This document shows, piece after piece, positions 47,341 through 57,966 of a DNA stretch of 64,000 nucleotides. The notes beneath the pieces were generated by a model. It worked only from the letters and a program-made list of their open reading frames with translations. It had not been told where the DNA came from and searched no databases. The stretch's first letter is position 1, and each line of letters starts with the position of its first letter. The translations under genes were made by a program, and so were the position numbers. Origin of the DNA: Bathynomus jamesi (taxonomy: Eukaryota > Arthropoda > Malacostraca > Isopoda > Cirolanidae); assembly GCA_023014485.1 (NCBI GenBank), contig JAJOZX010009422.1:1-64000 (forward strand), read 5' to 3'.

Positions 47341-47585
47341 AAGCCAACTGGCTGACTAGGCGTATATAATAATGTATACAATAATACTGCTAAAAGAGGT
47401 ATCTGGCAACTCAAGCCATTTACAGCCAACTGGCTGATTAGGCGTATATAATAATGTATACAATGGTACTGCTAAAAAGAGGTATCTGACAACTCAAGCC
47501 ATTTACAGCCAACTGGCTGATTAGGAGTCTATAATAATGTATACAATGGTATCGCGGTATCTGGCAACTCAAGCCATTTACGCCA
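47341..47585. repeat. about 75-bp tandem repeats adjoining right terminal repeat
   Basis: Three to four copies with GCCAACTGGCTGA, TATAATAATGTATACAAT and TATCTG.CAACTCAAGCC. Their last element merges into the right terminal repeat. Diverged relatives (TGCCAGAT, TGTCAGAT) occur in the left arm near 31550-31660. Confidence 0.85.
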
Positions 47586-47894
47586 ACTGGCTGATTAGGA
47601 GCCTATAAAACAACGCCCACTCGGCTGAAGTCTTAATGTGCACTTGGCTCCTGCCAGGTGAACACCTCTCCTCCTTTCTCTCCTCCTTCTTTCTCTTGGG
47701 GGATAACGCCGCCTCCAAGTTTCCCCCCCACCCCCTTTGCAACACCCCCACCCCTTGCAACAACCCCCACCCCCCTTTGCACGAACCCCTCACCCTTTGC
47801 AACAACCCCACCCCCTTTGCAACCCCACCCCTTTGCAACATTACATAATAACCTGCAACATTCTTGCACTCTCCCCTTTTGCGGCTATACTACT
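47586..47894 (-). repeat. Polinton right inverted terminal repeat
   Basis: Reverse complement of 30813-31151, ending in CGGCTATACTACT at 47894. It holds a C-rich tract (47721-47830) made of GTTGCAAAGGGG-type units on the other strand, longer and more regular than the left one. Confidence 0.93.
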
Positions 47895-47900
47895 CTCCTT
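47895..47900. repeat. 6-bp target duplication of the Polinton, right copy
   Basis: CTCCTT, identical to 30807-30812. Confidence 0.92.
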
Positions 47901-48091
47901 GAAGGTCCACTGCGTGGTTTATCTTCTATGGATCCTGTTTCCTTAAACTTTGCAACAAGTCTGCTAACACAACTCTGCGTTATTGGCTCGCGGTCTGGAT
48001 GCAGTCTGTTAAATTCAGCAGCGGCCTCTCTTTGACTCCGATTTCCTATGAGTAGAATTATCTGGATTTGTTCTTCCTTGCTCACAGACAT
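47895..48091 (-). pseudogene. DD41D transposase, N-terminal HTH part
   Basis: From the ATG at 48091 (MSVSKEEQIQIILLIG) through a first helix-turn-helix region to KPRSGPSRR, where the Polinton begins. It continues in frame at 30812 on the minus strand when the Polinton and one CTCCTT are removed. The linker ahead of the second HTH is typical of Tc1/mariner transposases. Confidence 0.88.
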
Positions 48092-48243
48092 TATGGCCTG
48101 TAGAAAGAGAAAATTATGAATTATAATTCATATTTTTCTCTTTCTACAAACCATAATTATGGTTTGTAGAAATAGAAAAATATGAATTTCTCCTCTGATG
48201 CCGGACTTATGGGACACCCTATATATATATATATATATATATA

Positions 48244-48463
48244 CACGGTGAACCAAAAGTAGGTGGACAGTAGGTTGAATACGGTTTGTGTTATATTATA
48301 TTATAACTATGGTGTTCATTATAACTATGGTGTTTGTGTTTTATTATATTAAATATTATAACTAAATTTATTTAAATTTTATTTTGTATTATAGTATACA
48401 AAAAAATTAAATATGTATTCTCAAAATAAACGTTATCATTTACTGTCCACCTACATTTGGTTC

Positions 48464-48469
<6 letters not shown>
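48244..48469. mobile_element. mariner-type MITE
   Basis: About 226 bp. The ends share GGTGAACCAAA.GTAGGTGGA and its reverse complement (near 48247 and 48449) with one mismatch in the core, and lie in TA-repeat DNA. The interior is AT-rich and non-coding. TA flanks suggest Tc1/mariner mobilisation. Confidence 0.8.
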
Positions 48470-48502
<33 letters not shown>

Positions 48503-49330
48503 ATGTGTAGATTAGCATATTGCATTTATTTGAAGATATACCGTATATATTTCTGTAATATTTAAATGGTTCTGCCTTAATCTCTGCCGTCTCTTTTGGA
48601 AACTTCTTCATTTTGCTTTTGAGGACTGAAAAGAAAATATATTTTTATTTTAAAATAAACGACCAGTTATAAATTAACGTCAATAAATACCTAATCAATA
48701 ATAGCCCTCTCATAGTTGGTCGTTGTTGAAAGAAAATCTCATTTATATTTCTCTAAGAAAAGTGGTGATAGTGCAATAAGTTGGGGTGCAATAACTTATA
48801 AAAGATCCGTGAGAAATCGACTGTCTCTGATACCAAAAATTCATACGAGTTACTCAGATTTAGATCTTCCTAAAATTGAAAGAAGTATTTGGAACCGAAA
48901 TGGTACTGAATAAAATACCGCCATTAAATACCCCTCATTAGTAAATTTTTACTGAAAAATTATAAAATGTAAGGAAAAATATGTTTTACAAAGGAAACAG
49001 GATAGAAAGTAAACTACTGTGATATATAAAGATTAGAAATATTTCAGACTTTCTTCCTATTTTCAGATTAGGCGGGCAATTTATTCCAAGATGATGATAG
49101 TATCAGGGAGCGGAAGAGAAATTTCGTCAGCTAATGACTTTGAAGTTCTCATGAATAGTTTTTAATGGTGTAACTCTATGTAACTGCGACGTTCTATTAG
49201 AGAAATTGTTTAAGGCGTTCTTTTATTTTCTCACTCAATTCTTTGAAATCGATTTTTTGATAATGTTTTTAAAAATAATATAAGTCACATAATGGAGAAT
49301 ATTAAAATTTAAATCTTATGTGTACATATA
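48470..49330. other. no recognised gene
   Basis: (TA)n at 48470-48496, then unremarkable AT-rich sequence. A frame at 48716-48913 (65 codons) has no recognisable motif and is probably not a gene. Confidence 0.55.
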
Positions 49331-50253
49331 CGAGGGCCACTCAATATATTTTGCCCCACCTTTTTTTTTTCTTTCCAAGTTTCCTTGTAAGTTCCACAAA
49401 TTTTGTACACAAGTAGTTACGTACTTTTTATAAAAGTTTTTATTTTTCCACATAGTCTCCATCCTTTTCTATGGCTTTCCTCCACCTCAAAACAAAGCCT
49501 TTATTCCTTGCTGGTAAAAGTCCGCTGGGTTCCGCTGGAGCCACCTCTTAACCTCCTCAACAACCTCATCGTCATTCTGAAACTTTCTTCCACGAATAGC
49601 ATCCTTCATTGGCCCAAACAAATGGAAGTCTGAAGGTGCCAGATCCCGGCCGTATGGAGGGTGGGGTAACACAGTCAAGCGCATTTTTATGATGGCCTCT
49701 CTTGTTTGCAAAGTGTTGTGTGGTCTTGCGTTATCGTGCAAAAGAAGGACGTCTTCCAGTTTTCTCTCCGGTCGAACTCGCTTTATACGTCTTTGGAGTC
49801 TCTGTAGGGTAGCAATATATGCCTCTGAGTTGATTGTTTGTCCTTCCTTCATAATGTCCACCAGAATCACCCCTTTCATGTCCTAGAAGATGGTGGTCAT
49901 AAACTTCGTGCAGAGGGAGCCATTTTGAACTTTTTCTTGCGTGGGGAGTCTGTGTGATGTCACTCCATGGATTGGCGTTTTATTTCAGGTTCAAAGTGGT
50001 GTACCCAATTCTCATCCCCTTCTGTCTCGTGTCGAACCAATGACTCAGAAGCAATTTCTTTTCTTTGAGCTTTGTGATATTCAATCAGTTCGCAGGGAAC
50101 AAACCGTAAACACACTTTTGGGTATCCCAGTTGCTGAATTATCGTATCCACACTTCCTTCACTAATTCCTAGCTCAAGTGATAGCTCCTTGTATGTGATG
50201 CGCCGATTTGATCGAATGATGCTGTTACCACGTTGCACAGTGTGCGATGTCAC
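49331..50253 (-). mobile_element. classical mariner (DD34D) element, 5-prime end missing
   Basis: One terminal sequence begins CGAGGGCCACTCAATATATT right after TA at 49329-49330. The other end is lost: the coding remnant meets LTR-retrotransposon leader sequence near 50253 without an inverted repeat. Confidence 0.8.
49487..50253 (-). pseudogene. mariner transposase, broken
   Basis: HTH-linker region TYKELSLELGISEGSVDTII and the WVHHFEPEIKRQSMEW region are in one frame (50253-49960). After stops near 49957 and 49880, the second aspartate is in LLHDNARPH and the third in LAPSDFHLFG, 34 residues apart, which is the DD34D of the mariner family. The first part of the N-terminus is missing. Confidence 0.88.
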
Positions 50254-50655
50254 AGCCGATGCCGGCCGATCACTGCGTGGTTCAACATCGAGGCTGGCTC
50301 TCCCTCTCTCCGATGATCTCCGGGATAAAAAGCTTCGTGGTTCGGGCGGAATCTTCCGGCTCAGCTACTCGAGGGTTCCTTCTGAAGGATTTTTAGGGGG
50401 TGGTCACTTTATGCTACCAAAGTCGCTCACCTATTACGTCCAGTTTCGGGTTCCTTCTTCCCGAAAAGAAACGTCAATCCTTCTGTTCTTCGTCCGCTGC
50501 TTGAAGTTTCAAAGCATGGGGGCTTTAAGCAGTCCTAAGCAGCTGTCCTCGATCCCACAGTTCCGTCGTCTTCTCCGTGCAGGTAGTTCTCATGCACTCG
50601 TTTCAGCCGTCGATGGTGTCTTTGACTAAGAAGAAGGGATAAAGGAAACCTTTGA
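50254..50655 (-). other. leader of a truncated LTR retrotransposon
   Basis: GC-balanced sequence following the primer site of the minus-strand LTR at 50675-51303. It would be 5-prime untranslated or early gag DNA. No gag or pol motif is visible before it is cut off by the mariner. Confidence 0.45.
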
Positions 50656-50673
50656 TCCCACTTCTGACACCAC
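50656..50673 (-). promoter_or_regulatory. primer-binding site, tRNA-Leu type
   Basis: On the minus strand TGGTGTCAGAAGTGGGAT starts one base after the LTR end. It is complementary to the 3-prime end of animal tRNA-Leu (acceptor strand ending TTCTGACACCA), as used to prime minus-strand synthesis. Confidence 0.7.
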
Positions 50674-50674
50674 T

Positions 50675-51303
50675 GTCATACGCCTCTCCCCGAGTTCGGG
50701 CCAAGTCAGGATATTACTCGAGAGAGGGTATTACTTTAGCACTCCTGGATGCAGAAATAGTTTACGCTTCGTATTCCCACAATTGCGGAGTACTGTGTGG
50801 GCCCGTGATTTTCATTTTCTCAGTTATCGAAGTCCAAAGAGTAAAAAAATAAACACAACGGCTTATACGATTTTTAATTTGAATTTAGGCGAGATAAAAT
50901 TTAATCATTTGTAGTGAATCAAATGTTTCTTTTTACATAGAACAGAGAGTTAATAATAATAATAATAAAAGTTTCATAATTATAATAGTTACTTTTTCTT
51001 CATTGTAAGATATAAAATAAGTCAAAGACCCCTCTAAGACACCCTTGACCGTTCTGAGCCTCCAAGCTTCTATAAATCAATTGCTAAGCTACTGTCCTTC
51101 TCTATACAGTCAGACTTAAATTGAAACCCCATGAATCTTCCAATTTCCAAAAGCAATTCCCGTTAACGGACCGAAAACACGCCATTTCAGCCAGGAGACC
51201 CATCTCGGAATCTGCCTTAAGGGCGCTGATCCCCTTCTTATATAGTCAAAGGAACGGAACCTGGCTACGCCATCACGCAAGCGGTTGACGTCACCTGAGA
51301 ACA
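50675..51303 (-). mobile_element. long terminal repeat of an LTR retrotransposon
   Basis: On the minus strand the stretch starts TGTTCTCAGG at 51303 and ends ATGACA at 50675, has a TATA-like CTATATAAGAAGG near 51240 and is followed by a tRNA-Leu primer site. A TG...CA LTR of about 629 bp is inferred. A second LTR is not in the window, so the left boundary rests on these signals only. Confidence 0.55.
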
Positions 51304-51304
51304 T

Positions 51305-51358
<54 letters not shown>

Positions 51359-51737
51359 TTCATTGCATTTACCGCAACAATATAAGATCACCCAAACCCG
51401 CAAGGAAAAGAACTAAAACAGTGTTGAAAAAGGCTAATTAATTTCGGCAGGTCACAACCATGCCCTTTTCAAAGCCATAAACTAGTTAGAATGTCCAACA
51501 ACTTTAAAAATTTCCGTCCTGCGTAAGAGTTGAAGTATAAATGACTGTGTTAAGGTATAATCACGGACAAAGAGATGGTGGCGCTCATACGTATAGCAGT
51601 TGGCGAAGGCAATTTTTTTTCGGATTTCAATCATTCAAGTGAGAAATCTTTTAGTAAAAATCAGTCCTGTACCTCTGGCAGCCGGTCACGACCCGAAATT
51701 GCCCTAAAATATTTTAAAATGTTAAAAATAAAGCTAT
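51304..51737. other. (TA)n and unassigned sequence
   Basis: (TA)n at 51311-51353, then about 380 bp without a recognised gene. It may be the 3-prime non-coding end of the Penelope element that follows. Confidence 0.5.
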
Positions 51738-52238
51738 CTACAGTATACTATAAGACAGCTTAATAATTGAAATGGTGTTTTCTCCTAAAATATAAAATGC
51801 CTCGTATATTTGTCTTTGTTCCTGGTCCCTGACCTTCAAAATAAGTTTAGAATCCTGAAAGTTAAAAATATGATTATGAAGTTCCCTATGCTGAACCAAG
51901 CTACTATGAGTATCATCCGATCTCAGGTCACGTTTGTGGGAATTAATCCTTCTCTGAAAATCAATTGTCTCCGATGTATTTTTGAGTGCAGCCTCCACAT
52001 GGGATTTCATAAACTACGCCAGAATTGGTGGAGGCTTTTGTAATAGGATGACGGATGAACGAAAACAATTTATTTGGCACAGCGGAGATCAACTTAATCC
52101 GCTGTGGAAAAAGTGAGGAAAACCCTTTGTTAACCTCAAAAGGCACTCTCAGGAATAAAACGTCTTTATCCAGATTCCTAATTTTAGGAGAGAAGAAAGA
52201 TCTAGCGGCGAAATAAGTTTTATCACTGAACAAATTGG

Positions 52239-52861
52239 GGATCAAGTAAAGATAAGCACCCATTTTCGCTCTGGGGGTGCTTATCTTTACTAGCTCAAAC
52301 TTGGGGTGCTCATCTTTACTAGCTTTATAAGGCTAACTAACGAAAATATCACGACCTAACCTAACCAATCGTCAAGGGCGTACAGATAACTTAACGATTG
52401 GTTAGGTTAGGTCGTGATATTTTCGTTAGTTAGCCTTATAAGGCTAATTAAAGAAGGCTGGGGGCCCTTATCTTCAGGTGATCCCAATAGATCAAGTAAA
52501 GATAAGCACCCCCAAAGGTGCAATAGTTTCTGCTCAACTATTGCTAGTGAATACACTTTTCAATAACAATTCTTTTATCATTCTTTTAGCATTTTAACTT
52601 TTTAATCGTACTTATATTTTGGCTAATAAAATTATTTCAACCTTTTGTTTTTAGGCTAATAAAATTATTTCATCCTTTTGTTTTTTTACTTTCGGGATAT
52701 GTAAGGTTAGGTTAACGGTTCTTTGCTTTCAATCAGAGTAAATACTTGGGGTGTCTATCTTTACTTGCTTAATGTTGGGGGTGCCTATCTTTACTTGGTA
52801 AATTTTGGGGGTGCCTATCTTTACTTGGTAAATTTTGGGGGTGCTTATCTTTACTTGATCC
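52239..52861. mobile_element. hairpin MITE inside Penelope element A
   Basis: Begins GGATCAAGTAAAGATAAGCA and ends with its reverse complement. Flanked by an 8-bp duplication CAAATTGG (52231-52238 and 52862-52869). Inside are a 48-bp perfect inverted repeat (52325-52372 and 52394-52441) with a 21-bp loop and several direct copies of GGGGGTGC.TATCTTTACT near both ends. No coding potential. The empty site is seen in element B near 53955. Confidence 0.88.
52325..52441. repeat. 48-bp perfect inverted repeat (large hairpin)
   Basis: Arms 52325-52372 and 52394-52441, each containing ACGACCTAACCTAACCAATC or its complement, with a 21-bp loop. Confidence 0.92.
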
Positions 52862-53624
52862 CAAATTGGAATAACCCAAACCTCTAAATATACTTTTAAT
52901 ATGTAAAACTTCATCATCAAGATAAATGGGGTCACAAACCCTGAAAGCTCTCAAAACGAGACACAAAATAACGCCTTTTTTTGTACAGAGACAATGATTG
53001 GAAAAAGCATGAATATAGCTGTCTGAATGCGTAGGCTTTCTAAATACTTTGAAAGAAGGTCTTTGGTTGGGATCTCTTAAAATAATAACATCCAAAAACG
53101 AGAGAGATCCACTAATCTCAACTTCATACGTAAACTGTACTGAAGGTACACAATTGTTAAGAAATCCCAAAAGCTCATCCAAATCCACATGGGATTCCAG
53201 AATAACACACGTGTCATCAACATAACGGAACCAACTGATCTCCGACACAAAAGATTCTGGCAAAAATTAACTTCAAAAATTTCTATAAAAATGTTGCCTA
53301 AAATGAGAGAGAGAGCGAAGAGCCCATCGGTAAACCCACCTTTTGTCTAAAAAAAGACCCATTAAAAGAAAAATAGTTATGTTTCGAGCAAAGTCTAATA
53401 AGCTCCAAAATAATTCCATAATCAAACGGAATGGTCTCAGGATGATCATGAAGCCACTCTTCTAGGAACTGCAAGTTAGATCCAAAGGGACTCTAGTAAA
53501 CAAAGATACCACGTCAAAACTCACCAATTTTTTTTCCCGATAAGTCTGTACTTCGAAGTTTGTCAACAAACTCTGCAGAATTTTTAAGATGTTCTCCCGA
53601 GATTTGGCCTACTAATGGCGAAAG

Positions 53625-53855
53625 GAGGTTCGAAAGCCATTTAGACAGCTGTTCAGTAGAACTTCCCATATTAGAAATAATCCTTAGTGATTCTCCCGAA
53701 ATTTTTAAAAGATTTAAATATTATTTGTCCCATCTTTCTTATATATAAGGGCTTCCAAAGGTGCAAAAACCCTCAGTACCTTTGCGCCCTATTATTTATA
53801 ATGTGGGAAGTTCTACTGAACAGCTGTCTAAATGGCTTTCGAGCCTCTTTCGCCA
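53625..53855. repeat. inverted repeat joining two Penelope elements head to head
   Basis: About 50 bp at 53625-53676 (containing GCCATTTAGACAGCTGTTCA) recur inverted at 53803-53853. Both arms are the same coding segment of the Penelope reverse transcriptase, one in each element. Confidence 0.88.
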
Positions 53856-54240
53856 TTAGGTCTCTCTTTGAGAGCTTTCAGGGTTTGTAACCCCATTTAT
53901 CTTGATGATGAAGTTTTACATATTAAAAGTATATTTAGAGGTTTGAGTTATTCCAATTTGTTCAGTGATAAACTTTATTTCGCCGCCAGGAGGTCTTTCT
54001 TCTCTCCTAAAATTAGGAATCTGGATAAAAACGTTTTATTCCTGAAAGTGCCTTTTGAGGTTAACAAAGGGCTTTCTTCACTTTTGCCACAGCGGATTAA
54101 GTTGGTCTCCGCTGTGCCAAATAAATTGTTTTCGTTCATCCGTCATCCTATTACAAATGCCTCCAACAATTCTGGCGTAGTTTATGAAATCCTATGTGGA
54201 GGCTGCCCTCAAAAATACATCGGAGAGAAAACTGATTTTC
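53691..54240 (+). pseudogene. Penelope-like element B, internally deleted
   Basis: Plus-strand mate of element A. It starts with LPKVQKPSVPLRPI (near 53752), runs into SSTEQLSKWLSSLF, then jumps directly to SLRAFRVCNPIYLDD (53866), so the RT core is deleted. It continues through FSDKLYFAARRSFFSPK to the GIY-YIG start VVYEILCGGCPQKYIGE, and stops near 54240, where a different gene family begins. Confidence 0.85.
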
Positions 54241-55710
54241 AGAGAAGGATTAATTCCCAATTTCTGTTCAAACCAGCTAAGAGACTGGCTGAGTGGTAAA
54301 CGAAAAAGCATGCCATTTGCAGTGCCAATGATTTGGCGTGAGCCAAAAAATCATGTGAATGACAGCTACTTCTGCCAAACCAAAATAACTGGGTTTACTT
54401 TCAAAATCAGGAATAAGATTGTTTATCCTGTGGTTGACTCAGCTATCAAACCAGTACCTCAAAGTGATGAACTGCCATTTCCAGCACCACCAGAAGGCCA
54501 AAAAGTGCTCCATTTTTCTTCCGCTGAAGAATCTTCAGAACACAGTGCTGGTGATGCAGAGTTTTGTCCTCCTGGTAATGAAAATTAACCCCATTCCGTC
54601 ACACAAAATGACTTGACTGACTTAGTGAGGGGTTTGTATGCCTCCAAATCGCAGTCTGAACTTTTGGCAACAAGCCTGAAACAATGAAATTTTGTTAATG
54701 GAGATGTTCGGATGCTATTTGAAAACTCTGAATCACTTACTTCTGCTCTGATAGAGAAGATCTATTTTCATTCTTTGATATACAGCATGATTCCAGACAG
54801 TGGCGTCTTTTTATTGATTCATCTAAGCGCAATTTAAAAATGGTTCTTTTGCACAATGGTAACAACTGCCCAAGTGTACCAATTGAACATTCTGTTCACC
54901 TGAAAGAGTCATATGAAAACATGGTGATTCTTCTTAATGTTGTTAGTTATGAAAACTACTAGTGGAATATCTGTGGTGATTTGAAAGTGATTGGACTCCT
55001 TCTTGGCATGCAAAGTGGGTACACGAAATATTGCTGCTTTCTTTGCTTGTGGAACAGCAGGGCTACACAACAACATTCCATCAAGAGTGACTGGACTCCT
55101 CGTGAAACCTTTGTTCCTTCGACAGCACAGTGTGAAGTATCAACCATTGGTTGATCCAAAAAAGATATATCTATCACCACTTCATATAAAGCTCGGTCGC
55201 ATGAAAAATTTCGTGAAGGCCCTGAACAAAGACTGTCGTACATTTCAGTATTTGTGTAACAAATTCCCCAGTATTACTGATGCTAAATTGAAAGAAGGAA
55301 TTTTCATTGGGCCTCGGATAAGAACTCTTCTAAATGATAATGAATTTTTGGAACACCTTAAACTAAATGAATTATGCGCTTGGAATTCCTTGAAGAGTGT
55401 ATACCAGAATTTTCTTGGCAGTCATTAGGCTGGTAACTATAAAATACTCATTCAAGAACTTCTAGATGCTTATAAAGACCTAGGAGCTCGTATGTCTCTA
55501 AAGATTCACTGTTTGCACAGTTATCTTGATTTTTTCCTGAAAATCTTGGTGATGTGTCTGATGAGCACAGAGAAAGATTTCACCACGATATAATTATCAA
55601 AGATGGAAGAAAACGTTAAGGGACGATGGGATCCTCACATGATGGTTAACTTTTGCTGGATGCTGAGAAGAGATAAACCAGGTGCTGAATTCAAACGAAA
55701 CTAAAAAAAA
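54241..55710 (+). pseudogene. unnamed arthropod repeat-gene family (family B), copy 1, broken
   Basis: Homologous to 60982-62585. Segments in several frames: GKRKSMPFAVPMIWREPKNH (54296), then AIKPVPQSDELPFPAPPE, then (54840) LLHNGNNCPS, ICGDLKVIGLLLG (54965), LSPLHIKLGRMKNFVKALN (55166) and FPENLGDVSDEH (about 55536). The N-terminal Cys-rich region is missing and replaced by Penelope DNA. Stops and frameshifts are frequent, so it is more decayed than copy 2. Function unknown. Confidence 0.7.
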
Positions 55711-56200
55711 ATCATTTCTGAATATCCAGTGGAAAATCATTGTGAAATATACATGTAATGAAATTTACACATTGTAATTTGTTCCATTTTAAAGTAAATA
55801 ATAACTGAAATGCTTGGAAAGTTCATAAGAATTTTTTACGTAATGAGCCAAATTTTGGGCTATACGCGCAAAATTTCCTCTGTAGAGGGGTTGCGATTCC
55901 AAAAATTGTGACCTGATACAGCAAAAACATTGCCATATTCATATTCGTAAAAAAATACCCTAATTTTTATAATGGGTCATCACATTTAATATTATTGCTC
56001 CTATGCACAGAGATGAATAACATACAGCAGTATTTTTTCCATATCTTGGACAAGTTCTCGGTCCGTGTTACATTTCAGTGTTAACAGGGAGAAACACTGC
56101 ATTATATTATTTATTACTTAAATTATTACCAAAAGTCTCTTGGAATCTTACTGCCAATTTTTATAACCAGAGTATCCCTTCTTAACTTATCCTCATTATT
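55711..56200. other. no recognised gene
   Basis: AT-rich sequence after the family B remnant; no gene, repeat or transposon end was identified. Confidence 0.55.
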
Positions 56201-56259
56201 TTTCTACACTTTAATGCATATTTGAACCAGACATTAACCCTCTGTTTCTATTCTAATAC

Positions 56260-56720
56260 AGGCGCCTTGCCTCGACAACCTTTCTTCACACCACAATAAG
56301 AAAGCATCTCAGGCTTGCTCTGGACAAACTGTACAAACCACAGGTATAACTGGGAATTTCCAGGATTTCCATTCGCCGAATGTTAAAAATGGACTTGAAT
56401 TTTTTTTCCTTATAAAATTCAAATTATTCAGGTTTTGTCAGAGATAAATAAAGGTCGTCGAATACAGTTTGCAGACACTGGAATATTGAAGGACAATCCA
56501 GAAATCTTGCATAACATTTGGTTTACTGAGGAGGCTTACGTTCATGTCAGTGGTACCGTGAATAAAAATAATTTTTTATTTTAGAGGACAGAAAACCCTC
56601 ATGAAACACAGGAATCACCTCTGCATGGTGAAAAGGTAACGATCTGGTGTGCTCTTTCATGTCATGGCCTAATCGGCTCCAGGTTTTTCCTCAAAGTGAG
56701 CCCTAAAACGCTTCTGTACT
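56260..56720 (+). pseudogene. Tc1/mariner-type transposase fragment
   Basis: 56430-56690 encodes, with interruptions, IQFADTGILKDNPEILHNIWFTEEA (split here by frame), VSGTVNKNN, then ENPHETQESPLHGEKVTIWC and GLIGSRFF. The pattern F.DEA...VN.QN...W..ENPH...E.P.H...V.VWC matches the first catalytic block of insect Tc1/mariner-like transposases; here the first acidic residue reads TEEA. No inverted repeats are seen. Upstream bases from 56260 may be earlier coding sequence. Confidence 0.6.
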
Positions 56721-56802
56721 TGAGTCACACTTTTGAGTTCTGCATAGAGTAGCACCACTTTACTTTTTTGTTCTCTTGTCAAACAATATTTATCATCCAT
56801 TT

Positions 56803-56810
56803 CTGAAGGG
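56803..56810. repeat. 8-bp target duplication, left copy
   Basis: CTGAAGGG, repeated exactly at 57393-57400. Confidence 0.9.
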
Positions 56811-57392
56811 CAGAGGTGTAAAGTAACGAAGTAACCATACTTAAGTAACTGTACTTAAGTAACTTTTTTTAGGATCAACTTTTTAAAAAGTACTTTTATC
56901 TTTAAATATTTTTACTCTTACTTAAGTAAATTTTAGAGAAAATATTGTACTTTTACTCCACTACATTTCTCTCGATGCCTTTCGTTACTTTCCCTGAACA
57001 TTCTAGGAATTCCCATGTTTGAAGTAACCAATCAGAGAACAGAGGAGACGCGCGGACATTTAAATTAGCTAATCATGTGCGTTCTGCTTTCTTTATCGTC
57101 TGCCGAAGTTTGACAGTTGAAGTCATATATTTGTTTTTTCATTACCTAATAGATACAGTAAGTACAGAGCTTATCGTTGTTACAAAGTAATGGTCATCAT
57201 TATCGATATTACAGTATGTTCGAGATGCTACGATTTACTTTTACTCCTTGAGTACGTATTACAGCAGATATTTTTTTACTTTTACTAAAGTACATTTCAG
57301 GAATGGTACTTTTACTTGAACTTAAATACATTTTTGTCAAAATAGCAATACTTTAACTCAAGTAACAAATTTTGGTACTTTTTACACCTCTG
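56811..57392. mobile_element. hAT-type MITE, 582 bp
   Basis: Begins CAGAGGTGTAAAGTA and ends TACTTTTTACACCTCTG, with an exact 8-bp duplication CTGAAGGG on both sides. The interior is full of ACTTAAGTA and TACTTTTA.T motifs and is non-coding. An 8-bp duplication with CAG...CTG ends fits hAT mobilisation. Confidence 0.92.
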
Positions 57393-57400
57393 CTGAAGGG

Positions 57401-57667
57401 TTAGAAATTTTTTATTTTCAGAAGGTACTTTCTTGTTTTCGGCTAATATACTTTTCCAATTCTAATTTCTAGCTCACCCACGACAAAAGAAAAACCATCA
57501 TTTTTTCGTGGCCCACCTGTTATGTATAGGATGTTCCAACCGCTTTTTACACGTGTATTTAAACAAATGTATGTCTTGGATGGTAGATCCATTTTAAATA
57601 GCATCGTTATGCATAAGGAATCAATTATTGTCGCGGAACTTTAACTGTCCAAATATTAATTTCATTA
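57401..57667. other. no recognised gene
   Basis: Sequence between two hAT-type MITEs; nothing supported. Confidence 0.5.
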
Positions 57668-57675
57668 CCTTAAAC

Positions 57676-57877
57676 CAGTGCTGCATAAACCCTGGCCCGC
57701 GGGCCAAATGTGTCCCCCACGGGTCTTTTCAGTGGCCCCACGGGTCTTTTCAATTCAATGAAAAAGTTAGAATATAAAAGTGACCCAATTTATGACTTAG
57801 ATGGAAAGTAAGTAGGCTAATACATTTAGTTATTTTCTTCGCTTGGCCCTCACATCAAAAAAGTTTGTGCACCACTG
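57676..57877. mobile_element. short hAT-type MITE, 202 bp
   Basis: Begins CAGTGCTGCATAAACC and ends GTTTGTGCACCACTG, with an exact 8-bp duplication CCTTAAAC (57668-57675 and 57878-57885). Contains TGGCCC motifs near both ends. Non-coding. Confidence 0.9.
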
Positions 57878-57922
57878 CCTTAAACAGTGATGTTGTGGGT
57901 ATATGCTTGATAGATTTGCTAC

Positions 57923-57924
<2 letters not shown>

Positions 57925-57959
<35 letters not shown>
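57925..57959. repeat. (CA)n microsatellite
   Basis: A clean CA run. Confidence 0.95.

Positions 57960-57966
<7 letters not shown>

Larger units (their letters stand above)
47895..48221 (-). mobile_element. DD41D mariner-like transposon, 5-prime half (Polinton host)
   Basis: The right part of the transposon split by the Polinton. Its full inverted repeat (AGGGTGTCCCATAAGTCC on the minus strand) ends at about 48221 next to TA-rich DNA. Between repeat and coding start is a near-perfect hairpin of about 60 bp (48126-48186). Confidence 0.9.
51738..53690 (-). pseudogene. Penelope-like element A: reverse transcriptase and GIY-YIG endonuclease, broken
   Basis: Reading right to left: a start region with SSTEQLSKWLSNLLSP (near 53650), the RT motif QKVGLPMGSSLS (near 53320), the catalytic WFRYVDDT (53235), then LSFLDVIILRD and FRKPTHSDSY (about 53100-53000). 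After a 623-bp MITE (52239-52861) come IRHPITKAS.NSGVVYEIPCGGC.QKYIG (52080-51970) and the rest of the GIY-YIG domain to 51738. RT plus GIY-YIG defines Penelope-like elements. Several frameshifts are present (near 53520, 53265 and 51965). The MITE insertion is precise, as shown by element B. Confidence 0.88.

Noticed and set aside
48716..48913. A 65-codon frame with a basic composition
   Set aside because: No motif, no homologue in the window and no promoter context; kept only as unassigned sequence.
50189..50629. A 146-codon plus-strand frame
   Set aside because: It crosses the mariner/LTR-leader junction and is antisense to both; no protein similarity.
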